A DNA stretch of 64,000 nt. It comes from Eikenella longinqua (GTDB lineage: Bacteria; Pseudomonadota; Gammaproteobacteria; Burkholderiales; Neisseriaceae). The notes beneath the pieces were generated by a model that saw nothing but the letters and a program-made list of their open reading frames with translations, had not been told where the DNA came from and ran no database searches. The stretch spans positions 8 to 64,007 of the forward strand of contig NZ_LXSL01000012.1 in NCBI RefSeq assembly GCF_001648355.1. Reading direction: 5' to 3'. Positions within the stretch are counted from its first letter, which is position 1. Every line of letters begins with the position of its first letter. The translations under genes and the position numbers were made by a program. Positions 32,631 through 41,004 of the stretch are shown here, piece after piece.

Positions 32631-33617
32631 ATGACCGCCCAGCCCCCGCTCACCGACCCCTACCGCCGCCGCCTCAGCTATCTGCGGCTGTCGGTTACCG
32701 ACCTGTGCAACTACCGCTGCACCTACTGCCTGCCCAACGGTTATCAAGGCAAAGCCAAGCCCGACGAGCTCAGCCTGCCCGAAATCCAAACCCTGGTGAA
32801 CGTATTCGCCGCCGCCGGCACGCGCAAAATCCGCCTCACCGGCGGCGAGCCCACCCTGCGCCGCGACCTGGCCGACATCATCGCCGCATGCAAAGCCAAC
32901 CCGCTGATTGAAAACGTGGCGCTCACCACCAACGCCTTCCGCCTGGCCCAGCTCTTTCCCGCCTACCGCGCCGCCGGGCTCGACAAAATCAACATCAGCG
33001 TCGACAGCTTCGACCCCGACACCTTCTTCCAAATCACCGGCAAACGCGAATGCGCCAACATCCTGCGTGCCCTCGACGACATCTTGGATTCAGGCTTCTA
33101 CGGCGTGAAAGTGAACACCCTGCTGCTGCGCCGCTACGCCGGCCGCACGCTGCAAGACGCGCTTGCCTTCGTGCGCGCCCGCCCCGTTACCCTGCGCTTT
33201 ATCGAGCTGATGCAAACCGGCGACAACGGCGCCTTCTTTAATAGCCAGCACCTCTCCGCCGCCGAAATCGAGCGCGGCCTGCAAGAGCAGGGCTGGCAGC
33301 TCGCCCCGCGCCAGCCGCATGCCGGCCCCGCCCGCGAATATTTCCACCGCGATTTTGCCGGCAGCATCGGTTTCATTGCCCCCTACAGCCAAGACTTCTG
33401 CAAAAGCTGCAACCGCCTGCGCGTTACCGCCCAAGGCAAAATGCACCTCTGCCTGTTTGGCGGAATCGCCTACGACCTGCGCCCCTTCCTGCGCGCGGGC
33501 GACGAGCACGGGCTGCGGCAGTATCTGCACCAAACCATCGCCGAAAAGCCCGAACACCATTATTTGCACGACAAAAAAGTCGGCCTCATCACCAACCTTT
33601 CCATGACCGGAGGCTAA
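32631..33617 (+). CDS. moaA: GTP 3',8-cyclase MoaA (radical SAM)
   Basis: A 328-residue enzyme for the first step of Moco synthesis. The radical SAM motif is C26-x3-C30-x2-C33 (DLCNYRCTYC). The second cluster is bound by CKSCNRLRVTAQGKMHLC near the C-terminus. The conserved C-terminal tail ends in Gly-Gly (NLSMTGG), required for activity. No strong ribosome site is visible before ATG 32631. moaB starts three bases after the stop. Confidence 0.94.
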   Translation: MTAQPPLTDPYRRRLSYLRLSVTDLCNYRCTYCLPNGYQGKAKPDELSLPEIQTLVNVFAAAGTRKIRLTGGEPTLRRDLADIIAACKANPLIENVALTTNAFRLAQLFPAYRAAGLDKINISVDSFDPDTFFQITGKRECANILRALDDILDSGFYGVKVNTLLLRRYAGRTLQDALAFVRARPVTLRFIELMQTGDNGAFFNSQHLSAAEIERGLQEQGWQLAPRQPHAGPAREYFHRDFAGSIGFIAPYSQDFCKSCNRLRVTAQGKMHLCLFGGIAYDLRPFLRAGDEHGLRQYLHQTIAEKPEHHYLHDKKVGLITNLSMTGG

Positions 33618-33620
33618 ACC

Positions 33621-34142
33621 ATGTACCGCGCCGCACCCGAATTCCGCCCCTTCCGCATCCACCTGCTCACCGTTACCGACACCCGCAGCCCGAAAGAAGA
33701 CGGCAGCGGCAACTATCTGGCCGAAGCCCTGCAAGCCGCCGGCCACGAGCTGCGCGCGCGCGAATGGTGTCGCGACGAGCTCTACGACATCCGCGCCCGC
33801 GTGTCTGCTGCCATTGCCGAGCCGCACACCGACGCGGTGCTGATTACCGGCGGCACCGGCATGTTCGACCGCGACGTAACCCCCGATGCGGTGGAAATCC
33901 TGTTCGATAAAGCCATTCCCGGCTTCGGCGAAGTGTTCCGTGCCGTGTCTTTGCAGGAAATCGGCATGTCCACCATCCAATCGCGCGCCGTGGCCGGCAT
34001 TGCCAACCGAACGCTGATTTTCTGCCTGCCCGGCTCCACCGGCGCCTGCCGCACCGCCTGGGAAAACATCATCGCCCCGCAGCTCGACCCGCGCATCAAT
34101 AGCTGCGGCTTCACCCGCGTGCTGAACGCGTGGGGCAAATAA
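33621..34142 (+). CDS. moaB: Molybdopterin adenylyltransferase MoaB/MogA family
   Basis: A 173-residue MoCF-domain protein that adenylates molybdopterin for MoeA. The family blocks are LLTVTDTRSPKEDGSG, LITGGTGMFDRDVTPDA and FCLPGSTGACRTAW. The CLPGS motif binds the pterin phosphate. No mogA is seen, so this gene probably fills that role. It lies between moaA and mobA with gaps of a few bases, in one operon. Confidence 0.92.
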   Translation: MYRAAPEFRPFRIHLLTVTDTRSPKEDGSGNYLAEALQAAGHELRAREWCRDELYDIRARVSAAIAEPHTDAVLITGGTGMFDRDVTPDAVEILFDKAIPGFGEVFRAVSLQEIGMSTIQSRAVAGIANRTLIFCLPGSTGACRTAWENIIAPQLDPRINSCGFTRVLNAWGK

Positions 34143-34146
34143 AACC

Positions 34147-34761
34147 ATGGCTTCCACGGCGGCTTGTCGCGAACCGCTGCTGATTTTGTGCGGCGGGCTC
34201 AGCCGGCGCATGGGCCGACCCAAGCCGTTGCTGACCTATCGCGGCGTGCCGTTGATTGAGCGTTTGGCGGCGGCGCAACGCCCGCTGTGGCTGGCCGCTG
34301 CCGGGCAGCGTTTTCCCAATATTCCGCAGGCGCACTATTTGCCCGATGCCCTGCCCGAACGGCAGGGCGCGCTGTCGGCCATCCTGCCTGCGTTGGATCG
34401 GGCAGCGGCGCAGGGATATAGCGGCGTATATGTGCTCTCCTGCGATACGCTGCTGCTGCCGGAGCAGGTGGCGGATTGTTTGCAGCAGGCACGGGGCAGC
34501 GCGGCCTGGTGCGACGGCGTGGCGGCCTTGCAGGACGGAGAACGGACGTATCCGCTGCTGGCGCATTGGTCGGCGGCGCTGGCCGAGCCGCTGCGGCAGT
34601 ATCTGGCAAGCGGGCAGCGCCGTGTAACCGCTTGGCTGGAAACCGTGCCGTTTGCCGCCGCGCCGCTGCCGGCCGAGTGGCGGCCGTTGTGCAATTTCAA
34701 TACGCCGCAGGAGTTTGAGCAGGCGGTGGCGCAGGCGGAGTGGCTGTCGGCGCAAGGCTGA
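34147..34761 (+). CDS. mobA: Molybdenum cofactor guanylyltransferase MobA
   Basis: A 204-residue nucleotidyltransferase that adds GMP to Mo-molybdopterin, forming the MGD cofactor used by NarG. The GTP-binding motif is LCGGLSRRMGRPK (14-26), a variant of LAGGxSxRMG. Asp in SCDTLLL and the Asn of PLCNFNTPQEF are in expected places. It begins 4 bases after moaB. Base use is slightly more AT-rich than in moaA and moaB. Confidence 0.9.
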   Translation: MASTAACREPLLILCGGLSRRMGRPKPLLTYRGVPLIERLAAAQRPLWLAAAGQRFPNIPQAHYLPDALPERQGALSAILPALDRAAAQGYSGVYVLSCDTLLLPEQVADCLQQARGSAAWCDGVAALQDGERTYPLLAHWSAALAEPLRQYLASGQRRVTAWLETVPFAAAPLPAEWRPLCNFNTPQEFEQAVAQAEWLSAQG

Positions 34762-34769
34762 AGTGTATT

Positions 34770-34976
34770 TTCAGGTAGCCTCTATCGGCTTGGCGTGATA
34801 TGTAGAGGCTACCTGAAAGCAGTTAAAAAGCTTCAGCGCAGGTGAAACGAAGAGGCAACTTTCCGCCAAGCCTAAAATTATTTGGCCGAGTGTTTTTCAG
34901 GTAGCCTGATTCATCCGCGCCCAGCCCCAATATAAAAAGGCTACCTGAAAACAGATGGGCAGCTTTCAGGTAGCCT
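34770..34976. repeat. Five eikDUS copies between mobA and moaC
   Basis: TTCAGGTAGCCT at 34770-34781, 34896-34907 and 34965-34976, and AGGCTACCTGAA at 34806-34817 and 34938-34949, form two or three possible hairpins. They fill the 247-base gap and split the Moco genes into two transcription units. Confidence 0.75.
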
Positions 34977-35008
34977 CCGATCATTGATTTTCCATTAAGG
35001 ACAAGATT

Positions 35009-35479
35009 TTGCTAACACATTTAGACCAACAAGGCCGCAGCAGCATGGTGGACGTGGGCGATAAAGCCGTTACCCGCCGCGTGGCCGCAGCTGCCGGGCG
35101 CGTGGTGTTCCCGCCCGAAGTGTATGCCCAAATCCAGGCCGCCAACGGCCAAACCGCCAAGGGCGCGATTAGCGAAGTGGCGCGGCTGGCGGGCATCATG
35201 GCGGCCAAAAACACTGCCAACCTGATTCCGTTGTGCCACCCGATGATGCTGGAGCGCTGCAAGCTGGAGCTGGCCTACGACGATGCCGCGCACAGCCTGA
35301 ACATCCGCGCCGAAGTGGCCGTGAGCCACAAAACCGGCGTAGAAATGGAAGCGCTCACCGCCGTATCCGTGGCCGCGCTCACCGTGTACGACATGACCAA
35401 AGCCTTGAGCCACGACATCCAAATCCAAGACATCCGCCTGATTCACAAATCCGGAGGCAAACATGAGTTCAACCGTTGA
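35009..35479 (+). CDS. moaC: Cyclic pyranopterin monophosphate synthase MoaC
   Basis: A 156-residue enzyme that converts the MoaA product into cPMP. Family blocks are MVDVGDKAVTRRVA, AKNTANLIPLCHPM and EMEALTAVSVAALTVYDM(T)K. The start appears to be TTG 35009, preceded by AAGGACAAG; no ATG is available before the conserved MVDVGDK. It overlaps moaD by 17 bases. Confidence 0.92.
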   Translation: MLTHLDQQGRSSMVDVGDKAVTRRVAAAAGRVVFPPEVYAQIQAANGQTAKGAISEVARLAGIMAAKNTANLIPLCHPMMLERCKLELAYDDAAHSLNIRAEVAVSHKTGVEMEALTAVSVAALTVYDMTKALSHDIQIQDIRLIHKSGGKHEFNR

Positions 35480-35717
35480 AATCACCGTGCTGTATTTCGC
35501 CGCCCTGCGCGAACAGGCCGGCAAAGAGCAGGAAACGCTCGCCGTTGCCCAAGGCAGCACCCCCGCCGCGCTATATGGCCAACTCTCGCAGCAATACGGC
35601 TTCACCCTGCCGCAAGAGCGAGTGCGCGCGGCGGTAAACCATGCCTTTGCCGATTGGGCGCAGCCGCTGGCCGAGCGCGACATCGTGGCCTTCATCCCGC
35701 CCGTGGCCGGAGGCTGA
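35463..35717 (+). CDS. moaD: Molybdopterin synthase sulfur carrier subunit MoaD
   Basis: An 84-residue ubiquitin-like protein ending in Gly-Gly (PPVAGG), the site of thiocarboxylation after activation by MoeB. The block EITVLYFAALREQAGKEQE and NHAFADW are typical. It overlaps moaC and is followed by moaE after one base. Confidence 0.92.
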   Translation: MSSTVEITVLYFAALREQAGKEQETLAVAQGSTPAALYGQLSQQYGFTLPQERVRAAVNHAFADWAQPLAERDIVAFIPPVAGG

Positions 35718-35718
35718 A

Positions 35719-36165
35719 ATGTTTGATTTGACTATGCAGGCCATCAATAGCCAAGCCCTGCGCCAAAGGCTGCTAAACAACGAGCAATGCGGCGCCTTCC
35801 TCAGCTTCGAAGGCTGGGTGCGCCGCCAAAACGACGGGCAGCGCGTGGATTATCTGGTGTACAGCGTGTATGAAGAGCTGGCGCGCCGCCAGGGGCAGGC
35901 CGTGATTGAAGAGGCCAAACGCCGCTTCGGGCTGGCCGAAGCCGTGTGCGTGCACCGCTACGGGCGGCTGGAAGTGGGCGACATGGCGGTGTGGGTGGGC
36001 GTAACCGCCGGCCACCGCGACGCAGCCTTCGCCGGCTGCCGCTTCATCATCGACACAGTGAAGGCGGAAGTGCCGATTTGGAAACAGGAGTTTTATAGCG
36101 GCCAGCACGCCGCCGCCTGGCTGGATAACCAAGCGGCAGATGCCAAACGCACACTGATTGAGTAA
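35719..36165 (+). CDS. moaE: Molybdopterin synthase catalytic subunit MoaE
   Basis: A 148-residue catalytic partner of MoaD that sulfurates cPMP to molybdopterin. Family blocks are FLSFEGWVR (for GAFxxFxGxVR), VHRYGRLEVGDMAVWVGV, AGHRDAAFAGCRFIID and KAEVPIWKQEFY, the last containing the catalytic lysine. GGAGGCTGAA precedes ATG 35719. Last gene of the moaCDE unit. Confidence 0.93.
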   Translation: MFDLTMQAINSQALRQRLLNNEQCGAFLSFEGWVRRQNDGQRVDYLVYSVYEELARRQGQAVIEEAKRRFGLAEAVCVHRYGRLEVGDMAVWVGVTAGHRDAAFAGCRFIIDTVKAEVPIWKQEFYSGQHAAAWLDNQAADAKRTLIE

Positions 36166-36181
36166 TACCCGCCCTCAGAAC

Positions 36182-36222
36182 AGGCTACCTGAAAACTGGC
36201 TTTATTCGTTTTCAGGTAGCCT
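36182..36222. terminator. Inverted eikDUS pair after moaE
   Basis: AGGCTACCTGAA 36182-36193 and TTCAGGTAGCCT 36211-36222. An 11/12 copy follows at about 36243. The rest of the 356-base gap up to 36521 holds the promoter described next and nothing else I recognise. Confidence 0.65.
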
Positions 36223-36433
36223 GTTTGTGATTCCGCCGCCCGGGGCTACCTGAAAATCGGATTGACAAAGAAGTGAATATTTCTTCCTAATTGGAACGCT
36301 ATTTCCTTTATTTCAGGCTTTGTTCGGCAGTATTGAAGTTAATGTTTTAGGCAGCTTGCTCAAGCCCGCCATCCCCACTTTTGCCCAATCGGCACACTGC
36401 TGCCGAATCTTTTATCATTCATGCAGTATCGCC

Positions 36434-36463
36434 TTGAGCCTGCGGGTGAAAATCGGATAAAAT
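36434..36463 (+). promoter_or_regulatory. Candidate promoter of the cupin gene
   Basis: TTGAGC (36434-36439), an 18-base spacer and TAAAAT (36458-36463) form a good sigma-70 match about 60 bases before ATG 36522. Confidence 0.5.
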
Positions 36464-36521
36464 AGCAGGCAGGAAAAGCGGCTTCACTGCGCCGCCAAAC
36501 GTATTTCAAAGGTAGAAAATC

Positions 36522-36860
36522 ATGCAAGGCTATCAACTGAACCCGAAAGAAACCTTGGGCGGCATCGTAGTGGAAGATGCCGATCAGCAAATCGTGCAGC
36601 TCAACCTGCAAAAAGGCAACGAAGTGCCGCCGTATTCCGCCGAAGCCATCATCACCGTGGTGGTGCTCGCCGGCGCGGCCCGCGTGAAAACCGAGCAGGG
36701 GCATATTGATTTGCACAGCATGAATCTGGCGCGCATCGAGCCGGGCGAAACGCACGTGATCGAAGCCTTGGAAAACGACACTTCCATCTTGGTGGTGAAA
36801 CAGCTGTGTTACAACGCGCTGTTGAATAAGAAACTGCGCTTCGGCCAATGCTGTTTATAA
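36522..36860 (+). CDS. Small cupin-domain protein
   Basis: A 112-residue single-domain beta-barrel protein. The cupin fold is suggested by IVQLNLQKGNEVPPYSAEAIITVVVLAGAARVKTEQG and IEPGETHVIEALEND. The usual HxH metal ligands of motif 1 are not clear (PPYSAEA instead), so metal binding is doubtful. AAAGGTAGAAAATC precedes ATG 36522. It lies between moaE and grcA with its own promoter. Function unknown. Confidence 0.65.
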   Translation: MQGYQLNPKETLGGIVVEDADQQIVQLNLQKGNEVPPYSAEAIITVVVLAGAARVKTEQGHIDLHSMNLARIEPGETHVIEALENDTSILVVKQLCYNALLNKKLRFGQCCL

Positions 36861-36895
36861 AGTTTGTTTTGCCGCATCGGCTTCCCGCTTGGGGG

Positions 36896-36937
36896 TTGAT
36901 GAGGATTTTTGAAGTTTGTTTGTAGTCTGTTTGTAAC
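36896..36937 (+). promoter_or_regulatory. Candidate FNR-dependent promoter of grcA
   Basis: TTGATGAGGATTTT (36896-36909) has one perfect FNR half-site and a weak second one. It overlaps TTGAAG (36909-36914), which is 17 bases from TGTAAC (36932-36937). A start near 36944 would place the FNR box at about -41.5, the usual position for activation. grcA (yfiD) is FNR-activated in E. coli. Confidence 0.42.
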
Positions 36938-36976
36938 CTTATGGCTCGCAAGGGCTTTTATTTGGAGATATAAATC

Positions 36977-37366
36977 ATGATTAAAGGGATTCAAATCACC
37001 CAATCCGCACAACATCCTGCTTTGGCACGTTCTTTCTGGCTGCTGGACGACGAAACCCAGCAAGCCCGCTGCTTGTGCAGCAACGACGAGCATTTTGTGG
37101 CCGACCAAGTGGTTGCCCTGAGCGATTTGGGCGACGTGAACTATGAAGAAGTGCCCGTGGATGTGCGCGTTGCCCCGAAAGTGGAAGGCGGCCAACACCT
37201 GAACGTAAACGTGCTGACCCGTGAAATGCTGGAAGACGCTGCGGCCAACCCCGAAAAATATCCGCAGCTCACCATCCGCGTATCCGGCTATGCAGTGCGC
37301 TTCAACTCCCTGACTCCGGAGCAGCAGCGCGACGTGATCACCCGCACTTTCACCCAGCATATGTAA
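36977..37366 (+). CDS. grcA: Autonomous glycyl radical cofactor GrcA (YfiD)
   Basis: A 129-residue protein matching the C-terminal glycyl-radical domain of pyruvate formate-lyase. The radical motif RVSGYAVRF places the radical glycine at 104, followed by [17 protein letters not shown]. It replaces oxygen-damaged PFL C-termini on return to anaerobiosis. GGAGATATAAATC precedes the ATG. The gene is followed by an unusually perfect DUS hairpin. A candidate FNR box lies upstream. Confidence 0.92.
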   Translation: MIKGIQITQSAQHPALARSFWLLDDETQQARCLCSNDEHFVADQVVALSDLGDVNYEEVPVDVRVAPKVEGGQHLNVNVLTREMLEDAAANPEKYPQLTIRVSGYAVRFNSLTPEQQRDVITRTFTQHM

Positions 37367-37381
37367 GCTGAGCGGTAATCA

Positions 37382-37417
37382 AAAAAGGCTACCTGAAAAT
37401 TTTCAGGTAGCCTTTTT
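37382..37417. terminator. Perfect eikDUS palindrome, grcA terminator
   Basis: AGGCTACCTGAA (37386-37397) and its complement (37402-37413) meet with only four bases between them; including flanking A and T runs the stem is about 17 pairs. It is a textbook rho-independent terminator built from two uptake sequences. Confidence 0.8.
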
Positions 37418-37482
37418 GTGTGGACGGCAGGAGATTATTTCCAAGTAGGGGCTACCTGAAAACGAAACTGTCGGCTTGCCCG

Positions 37483-38196
37483 CTAAAAAGAGTTGGGCGT
37501 TTCCTTATATCGATAACATTGCGGTTTGCTTTCATTCCCTGGCTGTTCGCAGAACCCGTATTTTTCACAACGGATACCTAACTTTCTCTCTCCATACAAC
37601 CAGCAGTAGAGATCGCATCCAGAAAGTGCGTGGATATTTATTCCTCGCCAAGAAAAATCATCTAGAGGTTTGCTCACTTCCGGGTGGGGTTCGGTAGAAA
37701 TAAATTGTTTTTCGTCCACTCCTATGAATCTCGGCATATTCTTAAGCTGCACATAAATATCCCCTTCCAAATTCGCCGGGCGGCCATGCAGGGTTTTGTC
37801 AAACTCTACCCGCTGCCAGCGGCCATTGACGGCCTGATATTGGCGATAGGCGAAAGTTTCGTTCCAGTCGTAACAAAGGCCTGGCCGAACAATGAGGTTC
37901 CATACACCTTGTTTATCCCGATCCAGGATTAGCAGCTCCCATTTATCCGACCATTCCGGCGGGAGATCCAGCCCTTCGGCATCAATCACGCGGATGCTTT
38001 GTTTTGCCAGGCTGTCCCTCGTTTCCCAATTGGCATAGCGTTCGGTAAGAATCACCGTGCCATCGCTGAGGCGCACCTCTTCCTGCCAAGTGCGTGGTGG
38101 ATAAGGATCCGGACCGAAGATGGCATATTTGGCGGCAAGGATAAACAGCCAAACGAAAAAGGGTGCGCCGATTAAGAAAAACAATGCTTTTTTCAT
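37483..38196 (-). CDS. Hypothetical membrane-anchored protein
   Basis: A 237-residue protein from ATG 38196 (GGAGAACATC upstream). An N-terminal helix at about 3-23 (ALFFLIGAPFFVWLFILAAKYA) probably anchors it. The rest is polar, with RTWQEEVRLSDGTVILTERY near the start and a cysteine-rich C-terminus (ALSGCDLYCWLYGERKLGIRCEKYGFCEQ). The first part resembles short proteins found in multiple copies in Neisseriaceae, but I cannot name a family. Base composition is more AT-rich than its neighbours. Confidence 0.6.
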   Translation of the reverse strand: MKKALFFLIGAPFFVWLFILAAKYAIFGPDPYPPRTWQEEVRLSDGTVILTERYANWETRDSLAKQSIRVIDAEGLDLPPEWSDKWELLILDRDKQGVWNLIVRPGLCYDWNETFAYRQYQAVNGRWQRVEFDKTLHGRPANLEGDIYVQLKNMPRFIGVDEKQFISTEPHPEVSKPLDDFSWRGINIHALSGCDLYCWLYGERKLGIRCEKYGFCEQPGNESKPQCYRYKETPNSF

Positions 38197-38220
38197 GATG
38201 TTCTCCATGTTCGGGGAGAG

Positions 38221-38278
38221 AGGCTACCTGAAACGCAATGCAGTGGAGTTTCTGCGCAGCGAAATTTTCAGGTAGCCT
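38221..38278. repeat. Inverted eikDUS pair with AGTTTCTGCGCAGCGAAA loop
   Basis: AGGCTACCTGAA 38221-38232 and TTCAGGTAGCCT 38267-38278. The loop has the recurring AGTTTCTGCG(C/A)AGC motif near 38247-38264. Confidence 0.65.
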
Positions 38279-38292
38279 TTTCATTGCCGGAT

Positions 38293-39030
38293 TTATTGCT
38301 TGGCAAAGCCGCGCTGTTGCAGGAAGGGCAGGATGTGCGGGCGCAGGGGTTTGGCCAGGGTGTTGGCGATTTGGCGCGTCCAATCAAGGTCGAGGCCGCT
38401 GCGGGCTTGGTAGTAGGCGGCAAGCTCGCGGTTGTAGGCTTCGAGGGTGTTGGGGCTGCATTCGCGGTAGCGGTTTTCGCTCACAATGGCTTCCAGCGGC
38501 AGGCGCGGGCGGTAGAGCGGCTGCTGGGCGGGGTGGCCGATGCACATGCCGAACAGGGGCACGGCGGTGTCGGGCAGGCCGAGGGCTTCGGCTGCGGCGG
38601 CGATGTCGTTGCGCAGGGAGCCGATGTATACGCCGCCCAGGCCGAGCGATTCGGCGGCGAGCAGCACGTTTTGCGCGGTGATGCCGGCATCCACGGCGCC
38701 GAGCAGCAGGGCTTCGGTGTAGCCGGTTTGGATGTCGGGCACGAGGCGGCGGTGTTTGCTGTAGTCGATGCAGAATACGAGGAATTCGGGGGCGAGGCGC
38801 ACGTATTCTTGGTTGGCGGCGATTTGGCAGAGGCGTTGGCGCAGGGCGGGCTCGGTAACGCGGATGATGTGGATGCACTGCATGAAGCTGGAGGATGAGG
38901 CGGCGCGGCCGGCTTCGAGGATGGCTTGCAGCTGTTCGGGGGCAACGGGCTCGGCGGTGAATTGGCGGATGGAGCGGTGGGCGAGGGCGGTGGCGAGGGT
39001 GGGCTGGGAGGGGAGGATGGGGGCGGGCAT
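38293..39030 (-). CDS. nfsA: Oxygen-insensitive NADPH nitroreductase, NfsA type
   Basis: A 245-residue flavin nitroreductase. Blocks HRSIRQFTAEPVAPEQL, AGRAASSSSFMQCIHIIRV, LLGAVDAGITAQNVLLAAESLGLGGVYIGSLRN and GMCIGHPA match NfsA/FRP enzymes that reduce nitroaromatics or flavins with NADPH using bound FMN. It has no operon partner; DUS copies flank it on both sides. Confidence 0.88.
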   Translation of the reverse strand: MPAPILPSQPTLATALAHRSIRQFTAEPVAPEQLQAILEAGRAASSSSFMQCIHIIRVTEPALRQRLCQIAANQEYVRLAPEFLVFCIDYSKHRRLVPDIQTGYTEALLLGAVDAGITAQNVLLAAESLGLGGVYIGSLRNDIAAAAEALGLPDTAVPLFGMCIGHPAQQPLYRPRLPLEAIVSENRYRECSPNTLEAYNRELAAYYQARSGLDLDWTRQIANTLAKPLRPHILPFLQQRGFAKQ

Positions 39031-39059
39031 GATGCAGTCCTTAAGTGGTGGGAGGGGGA

Positions 39060-39233
39060 AGGCTACCTGAAAAATGTTTTGGCAAAGTGGGATGGGTTCA
39101 AGGGAGACGGGTGCGGTTTTGCGGAAGCGGCTTGATTTGGTTTTCAGGTAGCCTGTGGGGCTTATGGTTTTCTTGTGGCGGCGGATTTTGTATCTGCCGT
39201 TTGTTTGTTTGCCAAGGGTTGAGGCTACCTGAA
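39060..39233. repeat. Three eikDUS in the gap between nfsA and the TerC-type gene
   Basis: AGGCTACCTGAA 39060-39071, TTCAGGTAGCCT 39143-39154 and AGGCTACCTGAA 39222-39233. The last lies three bases past the stop of the leftward TerC gene. The gap must contain the nfsA promoter. Confidence 0.65.
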
Positions 39234-39235
39234 AA

Positions 39236-40795
39236 TTATTCGGGCAGGGGGCTGATGCTGATTTGCTCGATGCGCTGACCTTCTTTGCTGCTCACGGTGA
39301 AGCGCCAGCCGTGGTAGTCGAGGGTGTCGCCCACGTTGGGCAGGGTTTGCAGCTCTTCCATCATCAGGCCGGCCACGGTGTGGTAGTCGGCGTCTTCTTC
39401 GGGCGGGGGGAGGCCGAGCTGGGGGGCGAGCTCGGCGTATTCGAGGCTGCCGTCTACGATGAGGGTGTTGCTGCTTTGGGCTTGGGCGTCGGGCTGCTCT
39501 TGGCGCTCGAAGGCTTCGGGAAACTCGCCGGCGATGGCTTCGAGCAGGTCTTTGGTGGTAACCATGCCTTGTACGGCGCCGAATTCGTCCACCACCAGGG
39601 CGTAGTCGGCGCCGCTGTGGCGGAACTGCTCGATGGCGGAGAGGGCGTTGGTGCTGTCGGGCAGGATGAGGGGCTGGCGCAGGGCTGCTTGGATGTTGGG
39701 CTCTTCGCCGGCCAGGAGCTGGTTGAGCAGGTCTTTTTTGTTGATGTAGCCCAGGGGCTCGTCGGCGCCGGCCTTGCCCACCACCAGGAGGCGGGAGTAG
39801 GGCGTGTTTTGCAGCTGGGCGTATTGCTGCTCGCGGCTTTGGGAAAGGTCGAGGCGTTCGATGTCGCGGCGGGGCACCATGATGCCGGGCAGGGGGCGCT
39901 CGGCGAGGGTGAGCACGCTGCGGATCATGGATTTTTCGTTTTCTTCAAAATGGCTGCTGTCGCTGCCTTCTTCGCCGGCTTTGGCCAGCATGGTTTCGCG
40001 GATGCCCATCATGCCGAGCACGTTTTCGGCGGTGCGGCGGCGCCAGGAGCGGCTGCCGTAGGCGTTTTTGTCGGTGTTGCGCTGGGAGATTTGGTTGAAC
40101 ACTTCAATCAGCACGGAGAAGCCGATGGCGGCATAGAGGTAGCCTTTGGGGATGATCACGTGGAAGGCTTCGGCAATCAGGCTGAAGCCGATCATCAGCA
40201 GGAAGCCCAGGCAGAGCATCACCACGGTGGGGTGGCGGTTGACAAAGTCGGTGAGCGGCTTGCTGGCCCAAATCATCAGCGCCATCGCCACCACCACGGC
40301 GGCCATGGCAATTTGGATGTGTTGCACCACGGCCACGGCGGTGACCACGGCGTCGATGGAAAACACAGCGTCGAGCACCAAAATCTGAATCACCACGTTC
40401 CAAAAGGGCGAATGCTTTTTGCGGTGGTCGGTGTCGGACACGGCGTAGTGGTTGGCGCCTTCGAGCCGCTCGTGCAGCTCGGTGGTGGCTTTGTAGAGCA
40501 GGAAGAGGCCGCCGAGAAACATGATGATGTCTTTGCCGGCCACTTCCAGCCGCCCCAGGGAAAACAGCGGGGCGGTGAGCTGCATGATGCGGCTCATGAA
40601 GGCGAGCATCAGAAGGCGCAGCAGCACGGCCAGCATCAGGCCGGTAACGCGGGCGCGGTCGCGCTGGGAGGGGCGCACCTTGCTGGCCAAAATAGCCACA
40701 AACACGAGGTTGTCGATGCCGAGCACCACTTCGAGAATAATCAGCGTGGCGAAGCCCAGCCAGGTAACCGGGTCGGCCAGCCAGGAGAAATCCAT
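39236..40795 (-). CDS. TerC-family membrane protein with CBS pair and CorC domain (YoaE/YegH type)
   Basis: A 519-residue protein. Residues about 10-210 are a TerC membrane domain with seven hydrophobic helices and the acidic motifs EVVLGIDN and DAVFSIDA. Residues about 300-420 form a CBS-domain pair (LTLAERPLPGIMVPRRDIERLD, DEFGAVQGMVTTKDLLEAI), and the C-terminus is a CorC/HlyC domain. Related proteins are linked to metal export and exoenzyme secretion, but the substrate is not established. Confidence 0.85.
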   Translation of the reverse strand: MDFSWLADPVTWLGFATLIILEVVLGIDNLVFVAILASKVRPSQRDRARVTGLMLAVLLRLLMLAFMSRIMQLTAPLFSLGRLEVAGKDIIMFLGGLFLLYKATTELHERLEGANHYAVSDTDHRKKHSPFWNVVIQILVLDAVFSIDAVVTAVAVVQHIQIAMAAVVVAMALMIWASKPLTDFVNRHPTVVMLCLGFLLMIGFSLIAEAFHVIIPKGYLYAAIGFSVLIEVFNQISQRNTDKNAYGSRSWRRRTAENVLGMMGIRETMLAKAGEEGSDSSHFEENEKSMIRSVLTLAERPLPGIMVPRRDIERLDLSQSREQQYAQLQNTPYSRLLVVGKAGADEPLGYINKKDLLNQLLAGEEPNIQAALRQPLILPDSTNALSAIEQFRHSGADYALVVDEFGAVQGMVTTKDLLEAIAGEFPEAFERQEQPDAQAQSSNTLIVDGSLEYAELAPQLGLPPPEEDADYHTVAGLMMEELQTLPNVGDTLDYHGWRFTVSSKEGQRIEQISISPLPE

Positions 40796-40835
40796 GAATA
40801 CAATTCCTTGCTAAACAGGTTGTGGAAACAAGCAA

Positions 40836-40863
40836 AGGCTACCTGAAAAATTTCAGGTAGCCT
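40836..40863. terminator. Inverted eikDUS pair, short loop
   Basis: AGGCTACCTGAA 40836-40847 and TTCAGGTAGCCT 40852-40863 with a 4-base loop. It lies upstream of the TerC-type gene and downstream of the yjjP-yjjB genes on the same strand, so it probably terminates the latter. Confidence 0.65.
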
Positions 40864-41004
40864 TTCATCACACGATATGCAGGCCGAAGCCGCCGCAGCG
40901 GCAGGCTCGGGCTCTAAAGGGGCGGGGGAAGCAGGGTGCATATCGGAGAGGGGGAAACAAGATGGGGCAAGTGTAGCAGATTGCGGCACGATGCGTAATA
41001 CGGC

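Noticed and set aside
39263..40846. A 527-codon plus-strand frame opposite the TerC-type gene
   Set aside because: It is an antisense shadow of a well-conserved protein.
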